DNA from: Argopecten irradians
Taxonomy: Eukaryota; Mollusca; Bivalvia; Pectinida; Pectinidae
Direction: 5' to 3'
Length of the DNA: 64,000 nucleotides
Assembly: GCF_041381155.1 (NCBI RefSeq)
Contig: NC_091135.1
Span: forward strand, 2,734,490-2,798,489
Below the pieces are notes generated by a model, which saw only the letters and a program-made list of their open reading frames with translations, was not told the DNA's origin and made no database searches. Shown here one piece after another: positions 11,606 to 23,864 of this stretch (position 1 is the stretch's first letter; each line of letters starts with the position of its first letter). Made by a program: the position numbers and the translations under genes.

Positions 11606-14430
11606 CCGATGCTAACTTCACATCGCGAAACCCGTGAGCTCGAACCCATTATGACCAACCCGATACCCTTAGACTTGCTACCAGCCTTTAAAATATTGAA
11701 AACATCACTAAATTTTAGCTTGATTTGGCAGATATTGTTTGTCTCCAAGAGACACATTGTACAAGTACAGTAGAACAGATTTGTGAAAGATAATGGGGAC
11801 ATCAGTGTACTTTTAATAATTTAAATTCTAGATCTGCAGACGTTGCCATTCTTTTTAGGAATACCCTTGAGTATACAATACACTGAAGTAGGTTAGATAC
11901 ATGTAATGATGGTAGGTTTATAATACTTGATATTACAGTCAACAACAACATTTTCATTTCGACTTGCATCTATGGTCCTAACAAAGACACCCCAGATTTT
12001 GTTTGAAAATAAAAACAGAACTCTAATGGGCTGGGAAGATTTGCCAATGATTATTTGTGGTGATTGGAATACTGTTCAGGATAGGAATATTGATACTTGT
12101 AATATCATTAGAAACAATAATCCAAAGTGTCAGGAAAGTATAAAAAATATATCATAAAAAATTGATGATAGAGACCCATGGTGAAATTGTAACCTAGAAC
12201 AAAGAAGCTTTACATGGCGACATACAACCCCTATCAAACAAAGCAGGTTAGACTACTTGTAGTTTTTGGTAACACATGACATATGTACTATAAGACCATA
12301 TCATCATATATCCCTACAGGCTATCGAACAGACCATTCATGTATCGTGTAAGACAGCAATCTTGATTATAGTCAGAGAGGAAAGGGCTACTGAAAACATA
12401 ATGTTAAACTGTTAGGTGACATATTTATGTTATGTTGATTTAGTAAATGTGTTAATGAAACTTTAGATATATGTATTATGTGTTCGGATACACATGATTT
12501 GGAGACTGCTGTAACATTTCGAATAAACTCGCAATTACTCTTTGAAATACTGAAAATAAAAATCAGGTCTTTGACTATCTTTTATTCTGGAAATAAAACA
12601 CGTGAAATGAAGAAGAAGGAGAAAACTTTAGAGAGTGATATTGCAGAAGTAGAATAAGAAGTTAACCAAAGACCATCAAGAGATGTTTTATCTAAATTGG
12701 AGAATATGACTAGTTAACATACGCACAAATAAAATAATAGGCGTCATGTTTAGACCTAAAGCCACGTGGTATGATGGTGAAAGAAATTCCAAGTACTTTT
12801 GTAATCTAGAGAAAAGAAATTATGTAAATAAAATAATTTGTGAATTGATATAATAATATCGAAATTTGTTTGAAGATATGGGTGAAATTCTAAAGGGAGA
12901 ATCTAGCTTTATTTAATAATTTGTACCAATCAAATAATAGGGAGACTCAGGACATTGAGAACTCATCAATTTTTTAGTCATGCAGTGTAGCTAAGTGCAG
13001 AAGAAAAAGAAAGTTATGAGGGGTTTTTGAATTTAAGGGAAATATCTCTATCTTTGAAAAATATGAAAAATAGGAAAAGTCCCGGGTTGGATGGTTTAGG
13101 GCAGAATTTTATAAATAAAAAACTAATGGAAGGACTTAGGAACACTGCTTTGTAAATCTGTTAATAATGCATATGAAAATGGAAAACTTTCAGACTTTCA
13201 ATGTCAAGGTATTATTACATATTTGCCGAAAGAAGGAAAGGGTAGAAGGTTTATTAAAAATTGAGACCCATTATTAAAAAAAAGACTACAAAATAACAGC
13301 AGCAGCAAATAGAATAAATTCAGTATTACCTCATATAGTTAGCATATAAAACAAATATTAAGGGTAGGTTTATAGAGGAAAACACGAGACAGCTTTATGG
13401 TATCATGCACCTTTTAGAAGAAAGAAAAACAAACCAGCTTAATTATCCATGATCGATGTTGAGAAAGAGTTTGACACTATACAATGGGATTCATAGATGA
13501 AGCCATGGGAGATTTTAATTTTGGGGATTCAATTAGAAGATCGTTTAAAGTTTATAAATAATGGAAATATTTTCAGTCTTCATCGTGGTTGTCGTCAAGG
13601 TAATACACTCTCTCCTTATATTTCATTATAGGTGTCGAAATTCTTTCTTTATCTCTTAAAGCAAACCTAGATGTCAAACCACTTAGAATTACGGGTAAAA
13701 CGCTTCTTTTAGGCCAGTACGCAGATGACGCTTACATGTTATTAGATGGTTCCAGCCAATCTCGATAATGTAGAAACTTGTAGAACTAGTAGAAGCACTA
13801 TGCATCAAAGTTCAATGTCAATTTGAAATTAATTGATGAAAAACCTGTAAACGAATGACAAGAAAAGAAGAGAATTAAATTAAATTTAAGGGATACCTTC
13901 AACATGGATACATATATCTGTATTTCAATACACACAAGAAACAAAGTTACAAGCTTTACAATATAAGATTCACCACAGAATACTACCAACAAAAATCCTT
14001 TATTTTTTTAAATAAAATTGAAAGACGATAATTTATGCTCATTCTGTAGTGGAGAAGAAGAATCAATCCAACAATCCTCTTCAACTGCTATTTTTCTAAC
14101 AAATTTATACAAGAATCTAATGTATGGTACTGTGAAAATGATGAACTTGAATATTATTTAATTTTAAGTGAATCTCATGTTATGTTTGGAAGTGCTAATT
14201 TTGAAAACAGTCTAACCTGCTTTTTGGTACTAATAAAATACCATGTTTATACATGCAAATGTTAAAACATACTTCCTCACTTTCTGTTATGCAAATTGTC
14301 CTCCACAGAAGTCATCAAATTAGAAAAATACATTAAAAAAAAAGAAACAAACTGAGCAAGTTTTTTTTCTGAGAAAATGGGGGCCATTTGCTTTAATTTA
14401 AGTAGTTTATGAATTTTCCATGTCAGAGTG
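11606..14430 (+). mobile_element. Degenerate L1/Tx1-like LINE (copy 2)
   Basis: This is the duplicate of the LINE remnant at 1400-4250, created by the segmental duplication and not by a second insertion. It shares the same breakage pattern, and its flanks match too. It lacks about 26 bases present in copy 1 (near 13552). Confidence 0.8.
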
Positions 14431-15880
14431 CTTTCATCTTAAGTTTGTAAAGTAATAGCTGAATAACACTATGCGCCTGTTATGTATGATTAATTTATGA
14501 TCATGTTTTGATGATTTTTTAAGAATATTTACTAATTTTCTTAAAGATTAGTGGAATTATATGGATCTATATATATATGTCAAAGTACTGATATACATAT
14601 GTAATAAACAGTCATTTACCTTTAGTTATATTTGTGATGTATACAAGATACATTGTACATAATTGGCACAAACTTAATATCTTTTCTGTAGATATATTCT
14701 TACCATTAGTCCAGAACATGTTACCTGTACCGGAAAGGGTCAGAATCATCTACAACCAATCCACTTATAATTTATATATATATGAAGACATTGTCTAAGA
14801 ATATGAAAGAATACCGGCTTTTACACGAAGAACAATGGATAAGGTTGTTGGACACAAAGACTCCAAAAGGATGTAATGTAAAAGCAGTGTGATGCAACAA
14901 AGACTGAGTACGGGAAAATTCATTACGTCATTTTGGCGTATTATTATGGAAGACGTCATAATGTATGTTATGACGTCGTGGATAGTGAGACGTTCTATTA
15001 TCAAGATGATAGCAAGATTGTGACTTGATCAGTAGACTGCGATTCATTTCCCAGACGAAGGCTACGTAGCCAAAAATTTGGAACAGAGACTGTTTGTATT
15101 ATGTAAATATAATTATATCTTAAGTAACCATGGCAATTATTTATTTATTTATCTATTTATTTATTTTATGAATTTATCATTTAGTTATTTTCATACTATT
15201 CATTTGTTTATTTAATTACTCATTTATGTTTTTTGTTTTGTGTAAACATACAGCAAATATATAATAAGAAAAGTTGATCTGGTACTATAAGAAAATTGAT
15301 AGTGAGAATCAGATGAAGTGAGACCTAGGATGACTGTTTGTTGATGTTAGATATATAAGTTATGCACTTGAGAATGAAACGGTGGAGAGATGTTTCTGTG
15401 TTTAGGTGGGGATGGATGTATATGTAGGTGTGATGATCGAGAGCCCTCGTGTGTGGGGACATTTGTGTGTGAGGAGGCTGACCCCAGGGCCCCAAACATG
15501 GCAGTTTCTACAGAATATTCTGGGCAATAAAAAGTTCACAAAAAACCTAAATATTGTCGTCTATGGAAAATTACTTGGTTCTGCGGTCTCTCTAAGTTAC
15601 ATATCTACAACCAAAATCAATTTATCGATAGATATGGAACGTAAATATTGTTGATGTCTTGTTGCTTTTGAGTGAAAAATGAATGACACCAAGAATAATT
15701 TTAAAAAATGTTTCATGAAAGTTACTATAATTATATAACAAAAATCCATTTGAGTACTGTATAATTACCACTGAGGATAGTGACCAGACACAAATATTTG
15801 AACAAACCATATTATTATTATTTACTTCTTACATTTTTACAAATTTTCATAGTTCGTTTTTCAACAAATTGTCCAGAATC

Positions 15881-16790
15881 TTTGGACAAATCAAGCTGAT
15901 TTCAAGAGATATTTCATATTACATTTTTATGAATTTCGCCAATTGAATAACGAAGTTAAAACAAAGAAAATAAATATTTGTTACAATGTATGTAATTGTT
16001 CATTTTCACAAAAAAAAGAACCCAAATTAAGGAGAAATTTTTCAATTTAAAAAAAAAAAAATTAAAATAGACACTTTTACAATTTCACAAAAACCTGGTT
16101 ATACTTAATCGCAAGGCTATTTGATATGGAATTTATCACAGGAGTTCATTAATTTCATATGCCTCGAGCCGTATGGCTTTGTGTCTGCTCACTATAAGTC
16201 AGTAGTAATAATGGTTCACAAGTGAATTTTAGGTCTACATGTATTGCCCAAGACACATTAAACACTTGAAATTGATGCACCCTAAATACCTAACCAGAAG
16301 GCTAAGAACTATTCATCTCTATAAAATCATCTGCCTAAAAGGGAAGGTCAAAACGGGATCGCCAGAAATATGTTTTTAATTTGATTGTAAGTTTCATTTA
16401 TTTAATGACTCCGTAGCTATTGAATCTTGTCTACAATCTGATTTTGTAAATGTCAAAAAAATGATATGATATCAACAAAATGGTCATTAATAATGCAAAA
16501 ACTCAAATTTATGTTAAATGACAACTTTGCTAGTTGATTAATATGGGAACAGAGATTTTGACTCAAAATCTGAAAGGAATTTAACAGAAAACAATAATGG
16601 GTGTATAATGTAATTAATATGATATATGACTAATGGGAAGCATAAATACAAATACATAAAACTAGGGCACAGGCACAATAATCATATATTGACTATCCAG
16701 AAATACATATCCAGTAAAGTAATTAGTTAATAACATATTCATGCTAACAGCCGTAATAAGGGATTCGACTTAGAACCGGTACTGATATTT
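15881..16790. other. AT-rich spacer between duplication end and gene B promoter
   Basis: There is no coding potential and I recognise no transposon motif. It contains a homopolymer-rich stretch around 16010-16070. Confidence 0.5.
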
Positions 16791-16799
16791 TCATTGACT

Positions 16800-17152
16800 A
16801 ATCAATCTCCCTCGACACCGTCCGGACATGACGGACCACAAAAAATGCAATATGGAAGGACATCCGCTTCGATAAAAAACCAAATCCGTTTAGCCAACAC
16901 TTATCCTCTGGATACTACACTAAAATTTTGGAATTGATCCTAATGTTAAGTTGTCGAGCAATCAGTTTCCGTCCATTTGTGTTTCCTTCTTTGCAGCGTC
17001 CCGGATATACCCTTTGGTAACAAGGTATATAAAGGACCACTACCAGACAGAAACCACACCGCTCCTCAGAAATCACAAGTTGTTGCTGGTAGCCGTACGA
17101 GAGCTAAAGACATCAGAATCCTTTCTTTGCTGTCTGAACATACCTGATCAAA
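16800..17152 (+). promoter_or_regulatory. Gene B promoter and 5' UTR
   Basis: A canonical TATA box, TATATAAAG, lies at 17026-17034. An initiator-like TCAGAA follows about 35 bases downstream (about 17068), giving a 5' UTR of roughly 85-90 bases before ATG 17153. The whole block is conserved with the upstream regions of the two minus-strand copies. Confidence 0.65.
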
Positions 17153-20100
17153 ATGAGTGCTCCAGATGCTGTTTCACCCTTAGTAAGTACCAAACTTTCT
17201 TTCCCTTTTAAAGACCGGCGGTTCCGGCGGTTTTGATTTAATTGGTTATTCATTATCAAACATTTTCATTCGTATTGGTGTTACATTTTGAGACCTTAAA
17301 AGACTGTATAACTGTCTTAGCATGAGATGATTAATTAAGTTGGTTCAGGTTAATATGGATATTTAAAGTTGATATGAATAATGCAGACAATAGCGATTAT
17401 ATAAAACAATTATCAAAAGCAAATGTAGCGCGTAGTTGAATAAATAGAACTCAGTCACTTCAGTAATTACTTAATATGATTCAAGATCTATTTTTTTCTC
17501 GATTGTTCCGTATACGACATTGCGTCAACTAAATATACTGTTCTCATAAACTGAGAGCTCGGTGCTCTTTTACCGGATGTTCTTTCTATCTATTCTTACG
17601 GATGGAACTGCTTCAATCATAATAATAGTTCTTATTATTTTAAAAATATAGGATGTTTTGTAGAAGCCTGATTTTAAGATATTTTTTTAATATTAACACT
17701 GTCGATTATTCGATTAATCTTAAGTTTTACTGATATTTCTATTATTACAAATTATGTGACCATGTGATATGGAGATTATCAAACTCGTTCAATAATCTGA
17801 TATATGCCACTCGCCTAAAGGCTCGTGGCATATCAAATTATTAAACTCGTTTGATAAATTTAAGATCACATAGCCACTCATGTAAAATCCTCTATCTACA
17901 TAATACAATAATGGTTTCCAATACATCCCAGATAACCATCTACGCCAAATCTGATTGTAAAGGTGCCCTGAAGGATGTTTCCGGACCTATATATGATTTT
18001 GCCTTCTCTGGGTTCAGAAAGGTTTCTTCCGTCAAGGTTACTCGCGGGGTGTAAGTATTACAATTTCAAGAATTGAAGTAACATATTAATATCATAATTA
18101 TAAATTCTTGTCCGTCGTTCTGAAATTGTAATTTTGGTACGGAACATGTTGACATTGTGGCTTTATATTAACATTGGTACATATCTAGAAATACAAAGGT
18201 ATGATAAAACACTAAAATCCATTGTATTAAAAATCCAAATAAAACGTCAGCTAGGGCGTTCATTACTGCTTCTGAACAGTGATATACATTTAATTGACAG
18301 GGATTATTATCTCTTGTGTTACATTGTATAGCGCGATGCACTGTGTTGGTTGATATTCGTTGTGTATTTCTTTAATGCATTCGTATAATTTTCAATTTTA
18401 CAGATGGGTGCTTTACAATGAGTGCAACTTTGGTGGAAATATCTATGTGGTTTGGGAGGGACAAACTGTAAATCTATCCGAGTTTTGTACGTCATCTCTC
18501 AAACCAATCGAAGTGGTAAGTAAGGCATATCTGTACGTGGTGTCAACAGGTAAACTATTGCAAGGTTTTCTTATAAAGTTACATGTGCTATAAATGTCAT
18601 ACTCACGAATCATAGAGAGCTTTAGATATATTATTCTCCACCAAAAGTTACCAACATTGTGAGAATTTTAATTTCATCTTTCAATGCATAGGTTATATTT
18701 TTATAGTAGCTGAAAGAGCTGAAAGTGAATTTTGGCATTACTACCAAAAATCATTAGTTTTACAACTATGATACAGTCCTATAATGAAGCCAATTTGTCG
18801 TATACAATTTCATGTCAAATTTTACAGTATTATTAGTAATTTTAAAGTGATTTCTGTAGGTATGTCTGATTCTAAACATACATAAATTATAAAAAGCAAG
18901 ATTTTACTTCGCATAAGTTCTGTGTTGTGACTAACCTTTATAAGGCATCATATACCTGCTTGTGTATCAATTTCAATGATTTTCACAGCTTAATTGATCA
19001 ACGTCTTAGCTTTCGATAGATCATTGAAGAAAAGATGTCAAAATTTTCGCCCAGTTACGGCATATACTATTATATCTAACTCTAAGCATAGATGTATTTT
19101 TTTTAAAATTTTATCGGGGTAAGAAAGAAATTGTGTTTGGAAGCTGTGAAACCGAGTAGCAACCAAATTATATTTCATTACCAGATGAAATTAAAAAGGA
19201 TAGTGACATCAATGCTTATAATTAATTTTAAAGACTACTCGATAAAATTAAATACGTTTATACGTACGATTCCATTGATTTTCCAATGAAATATTGTTTC
19301 CAATCAATACGCAACGTCAATATTTCTATCGTGACGTCACAATAATGTCGGGATTTTGCGCCATACTCGGATTTTTATATAGTGGTATGAAAAAAAGAGT
19401 AGGCAATCAGAAAGCCAGATTAAGAGTGAAAACAAAGAAAAATATCTACATGTGTAAGAACTATGAGAATACTTATCTAGCATATGAACGTAATCAAACT
19501 GTTTGCTTTATGAAAGAAAACGAAAAAAGATATTTTCATTATACTAACAAACATATGCGGCTTAATTGCAACAACACTCTTGGATATAGTAAATTGTGTT
19601 GCTAGTATGACCACAATGAAATGATGTAATAACAAGTATTAGAGAACAAAGACTGATTAATTGATTGACAATGAGAAAGTATAACTAAATCTCCTACACA
19701 CATGTCCTTTATTTGTTTTCACAATAATTTGGAAAAAAATACATGAATAAAATAAAAAACAAATTAATAAATAAACAAGTTGAAAAATAGTTCTCATGAA
19801 AATTGGTGGCAAGATTATTTAGACTTGCTTAACTCATCTGCTAATATTGCAAGTGTAGTATATTCTTAATCTCACAAAACAGTAATGTTTGCATTGTGTT
19901 ATAAACCACGCAGTTAACATTAATATGGAAATATAGTCTTGATATTTGTTTTGTAGGATTTCACAGAAAATCCAGTGATGACTGTCTATACCGGACCGTC
20001 CTTTACTGGACAACAGAAAACATTTAGGAAGGTTGACGCAAACCTCTTCGGAACTGAATTTCAGGATACCATCACTTCGGTGATCGTCGACAGCGGAGCG

Positions 20101-20543
20101 TACGTGTATATACAAATATGGATGCGATGCAATATCTATTTCTTTAAAATCGTTTTGAAGACACATCACTTAGTTTGAATAGCTGTAGGAATCCAAAGTT
20201 TTCCGTTTCAGTGTTCACGTCATAGCCGTTTTGTGCGCATTGTAACCTCACACCCGAATTGGCTTATATGTTTATTTACTACATCAACTGTTTACCATGC
20301 AATAGTGTTCCTTTTCCTTAAATTGTTGAAGAACAGATTAATTTCATAACATGAATGGTTATGTAGTGATACTAATTGTTTGATTTATATTTCTCTTAAT
20401 CTTGTAGCTGGGTAGCCTACCGTGACATCAAGTACGGTGGACCCCAGTACCTGTTCACCAGAGGAACTTTCAACGGAACGTCGTCTGAGGGTCACTTTCA
20501 TAACAACGCCATATCATCCCTGAAGCCTATTACTATTGGTTGA
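17153..20543 (+). CDS. Beta/gamma-crystallin-like protein, gene B
   Basis: Five exons: 17153-17182, 17932-18050, 18404-18515, 19957-20099 and 20408-20543. Splice phases are 0, 2, 0, 2 with consensus GT...AG introns. The product is 179 residues. Residues 1-10 form an N-terminal arm, 11-87 domain 1 (motif starts ITIYAKSDCKG and WVLYNECNFGG) and 88-179 domain 2 (motif starts MTVYTGPSFTG and WVAYRDIKYGG). Calcium-site signatures: QDTITS in motif 3 (near-consensus) and NNAISS in motif 4 (full consensus); domain 1 lacks the acidic/Asn pair, so calcium binding is probably confined to domain 2. It is a paralogue of gene A in the opposite orientation. AATAAA at 20699-20704 ends the transcript. Family assignment is firm; physiological role is unknown. 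Confidence 0.9.
17753..17873. mobile_element. Hairpin MITE in gene B intron 1
   Basis: Two arms of about 58 bases (left containing ATATGCCACTCGCC, right GGCTCGTGGCATAT) form a near-complete palindrome around a 4-base loop at about 17817. The corresponding intron of gene A has no such sequence, so it was inserted after the paralogues separated or lost from A. Confidence 0.7.
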
Positions 20544-20698
20544 CCTTGCTGGGATAGACGTAACAAGGACGAGGTCAACTCTGAAAGTTTAATCAATATC
20601 CGATGTGATTGATGATTATAAACTAAAATCACCAATGACCTCCTAAAGCGTGATACTGATGTTATTTGGACAATGTTACCGCATGAAACTAGTATATC

Positions 20699-20704
20699 AA
20701 TAAA
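20699..20704 (+). terminator. Poly(A) signal of gene B
   Basis: AATAAA 156 bases after the stop codon, at the same place relative to the coding end as in gene A. Confidence 0.7.
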
Positions 20705-20769
20705 AGTCCATTGGATCTCAGATTTGGTTTCTTTCTTTTTTCTTACTTATGGAAAATGAAATGTTTTAC

Positions 20770-21355
20770 TAGTATTTCATTTAAAAAAAATTATTGACAA
20801 AGTCTCAAGTTTCAAGTCAAATGGATTAAATAACAGGCAAAGCCTAAATAAATTCTCTCCAATTGTGGCAAAAGTAATAGTTTAAACTTACATTAATTAT
20901 AGATATTATATCTAAGTTTTGAAATGAAAATTTTACAATAATTAAAGGGAGATAACTCTTTTGCATACTCCATTCACACATCACACATAATATAAATACA
21001 GCTATTATTTTATTACAAAAACATGTTATATTACTAGTTAGACCACATATTACTCAGACAATGACCAACAGTCCATGTATATATATATACACTTGTCATT
21101 GCTCTCAATACTGTTAACTTTCTTGAAAATAATTGAAAATATACATGTATATACTTTTAATATAATATGTATATGCTGTATAAATAATATAACAAAGTAA
21201 CAATATTAAAACAACCATGCTCAACAAAATATTCCAAGTATATCTTTGTCAGAGGATAATTAGAGTAGAATATATACAATGTTATTCAAATGTTATATAG
21301 TGAACATTGCATAATTTTTGAGAAAAATATTTTTTCTTTAAATTTCAAAAGCTTA
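20770..21355. other. AT-rich spacer with no recognised feature
   Basis: No conserved reading frame. It contains a short (TA)n-like run at about 21080-21090. It separates gene B from the LINE fragment that follows. Confidence 0.4.
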
Positions 21356-21365
21356 TTTCAAAAGC

Positions 21366-22793
21366 TTATGTCATGGCTAATTTAATCCATATAGAGATTA
21401 AAACGTTTGATTTACAAATATATAGGTGAACATCATGAAGTAATTGTCTGTTTATAGTTTCATCACAGTCAGGACAGCCTTGAAGAAGAATATTGTTATC
21501 AATATGGTTATGATTTGCATAATTACTAATGGAGGTGAACAGGGAAAGTCTATGTTGGTCATATAAAGGGCATTCGGGAAAGTAGTGGGATATAGTGGAG
21601 GGCTGAAGTTGGTTGGAACTAGGAACTCGCAACCAACTTCAGCCCTCCGGATATAGTTTCATTTTCATAAAAACAAGCACAAGATGTATCATGAGATAGA
21701 TGGTCAGTATATAGGTGGGAATTAACATTACTACACAAATTTCTAAGTTGACAAAGAATAATATTAGCTCTTCTATCACCTTCTGTTTTAAAAATTTGGG
21801 TTGATTCAATTACAACTGGGACATCTTTATTAAGTTGGTGTTTAAAGGCTGAAAGAGAAGGAGAGTTAAAGAGATTGTTATCAGAAGCGTTAATAGTGCG
21901 ACACATTAGTGGGATGAAACTATCAAAATAATTATTAGTTCTGTATATTGGTGGATTAAATATTCTTGTTTGTCTGAGAGCGTAGCCATTATTGTTTTGA
22001 TTGTTCATGAAAGGAATTAGGACATCTTGTAAGTATTGTTGTGATAGGCCATGCATTATTTTGTACATCATTGTTAGTTTGTGTTTGTGTCTTCTTACTG
22101 ATAGTGTTTCCCATCCAAGTTCTGTATAAAGTTTATCGTGAGATGTTCCAGACCTAAGTCCTGTTATAATTCTGACTGCTTCTAATTGGACAGATTCTAA
22201 AAGTTCTTTTGATTGTTGAGTGCAATTATCCCATATGCATATACTAAGATTGGCCTAATAAATGTTGTGTAAATTTTAATTAATGACTGACGATTCGCTT
22301 TATTTTTAATGTAAAGAAGAATGTTTAATCTACTGTATGTTTTTTCATATATCTTAAGGATGTGTTGTTTCCATGATGCATCGTCCTTAACCCTAGGTGT
22401 TAGTGTTCTGATGTGTCAGTGATTTGATTGTTTTGGAAGTTTATTGGGGGCTGTTTTTGTTATGTTGTCTGGAAAATAGCACTGATTTGGTTTTGTTAGG
22501 GTTAAATCTGATGTCCCATGTTTTTGCCCAATCACCAATGTTAGAGAGGTCAGTTGTAAGTGCCTGAGCTGCTTGTGCTGGGTTTTATCTATAATTACAT
22601 ACAAGGAGGTGTCATCTGCAAAAAGTTTGATATTAGTTGAAAGATTATCAGTGATATCGTTGATGTAAAGGAGGAAAAGAAGGGGCCCGAGTACTGATCC
22701 CTGGGGTACATTTCTATCACATCTCCATAAAAAACGGCTACTACCATTGGAAAGAGCGATAATTTCATTCTACACATCTTTACAGAGTGCCGA
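21366..22793 (-). mobile_element. CR1/L2-group LINE fragment (5'-truncated)
   Basis: On the minus strand this shows the reverse-transcriptase segment [20 protein letters not shown] (about 22710-22650), FADDTSLYV (about 22625), a thumb-region piece ([20 protein letters not shown], about 22545-22490) and the C-terminal region with the zinc-finger-like CACFYENETISHYFPECPLYDQHR pattern, which is split by a 52-bp hairpin insertion. Several frameshifts are present. The 5' part of the element is missing: homology stops at about 22793, where the TIR element starts. It is closely related in sequence to the LINE at 40-48 kb. Confidence 0.8.
21588..21657. mobile_element. 52-bp hairpin micro-element with 9-bp target duplication
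   Basis: GGATATAGT occurs at 21588-21596 and again at 21649-21657. Between them lie 52 bases made of perfect 19-base inverted arms (GGAGGGCTGAAGTTGGTTG at 21597-21615 and its complement at 21630-21648) around a 14-base loop. Removing the 52 bases plus one target copy (61 in all) restores the LINE reading frame across the site, reading ...NETISHYFPECPLYD..., which shows the insertion came after the LINE. A 9-base duplication fits Mutator-like or Merlin-type transposition. Confidence 0.85.
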
Positions 22794-22927
22794 CGTAACG
22801 TTGAAAATGGACCTCCGTTGAAAATTGACCTCGGATACCGTTGAAAATTGACAGTGTCTAGGGTCAATTCTCAACGGCAGGTCTGTTGAAAAATGACCGT
22901 TGAAAAATAACCTTGGCAAACTATTAA

Positions 22928-23290
22928 AGATGCTCCACCGCTGACAAATGGTGTTTTTTCACTATATAAAAACAGGAGCAGACGATTTAGTATTTTTATT
23001 CAGTTACAAAAGTTACTTACTTTACACCATTACCACCATTGAAAAGTTTGAGCTTCTAATTTTACTTCAAGCTAAAAATATGAAAAATACATATAATTAA
23101 TTGCATCCCGAAAAAATTCCGTGACACTATATCTTATATGGAATGAAATACTGATTGCGCATGCACCAAAGGCGAAAAAAATTATTTTGAATTATTTTTT
23201 GTGTTAATTAGGCATACATATACACGATTAAACACCAATTATTGTTCAAATGATTAACATCATTTATGCTCTGTCGGCGGTGGAGCATCT
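22928..23290. mobile_element. TTAA-flanked MITE, copy 1
   Basis: 363 bases with inverted ends AGATGCTCCACCGC-x-GACA flanked by TTAA on both sides (22924-22927 and 23291-23294). A second copy in inverted orientation lies at 35241-35596. TTAA targets are used by piggyBac and Kolobok transposases. There is no coding capacity. It is nested inside the TIR element at 22794-24955. Confidence 0.85.
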
Positions 23291-23864
23291 TTAACGGATG
23301 GTCTATTGAAATATTACCCTAGTACATTCACATATATAACTGTTGCACAAACATAATTCTCGAATTCTGTTACCGCCATTCCTAATATAAGCGACCCTTC
23401 TGTGCTGGTATTTAAATTATGTAATCACTTCGATTTGAATTGAAATTTGGTATTGCAATCATCGTAACAATACCTCAATTAAATATTTAGGTGCTTGTAT
23501 GTTTATTATGGAGAATACGGCACTACAAGACTTTCGTTTTTTCTATAGTCATTTTGTTCGTCCGTGTAGATAATGTTAATTTAATTGTTCTCAAACTGAG
23601 GAATTGCTATATAACACTGAGGTAACGTAGTAAATTAAAATGAATTGTTGTTATCAACTGAATGCAAATTTTGTACTATGTGGTGTTCACTTTGGAGTAC
23701 CAGTGGATAGTGTTACAAAACTATATTATGGGATATTATTAATTTGTTTCTAAATGATTTTTATTATTATATTTTCGACGATTTTACGTTTGTCAGATAT
23801 TCAATAATTGTTTGTATATATTTATTCCCTGCAATACAAGAATGCATGTATAATATATCTGCGC

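Larger units (their letters stand above)
10237..15880. repeat. Segmental duplication, copy 2
   Basis: Second copy of the block that starts the window, in the same orientation, about 99% identical by eye. It begins inside intron 1 of crystallin gene A and ends at a sharp breakpoint at 15880, beyond which the sequence leads into the promoter of the oppositely oriented gene B. Because gene A's exon 1 lies in this block and its exons 2-5 lie just left of it, the full repeating unit was probably a whole gene plus about 5.7 kb of upstream DNA. Confidence 0.95.

Noticed and set aside
19834-20169. Minus-strand frame across 19834-20169
   Set aside because: It is antisense to exon 4 of crystallin gene B.
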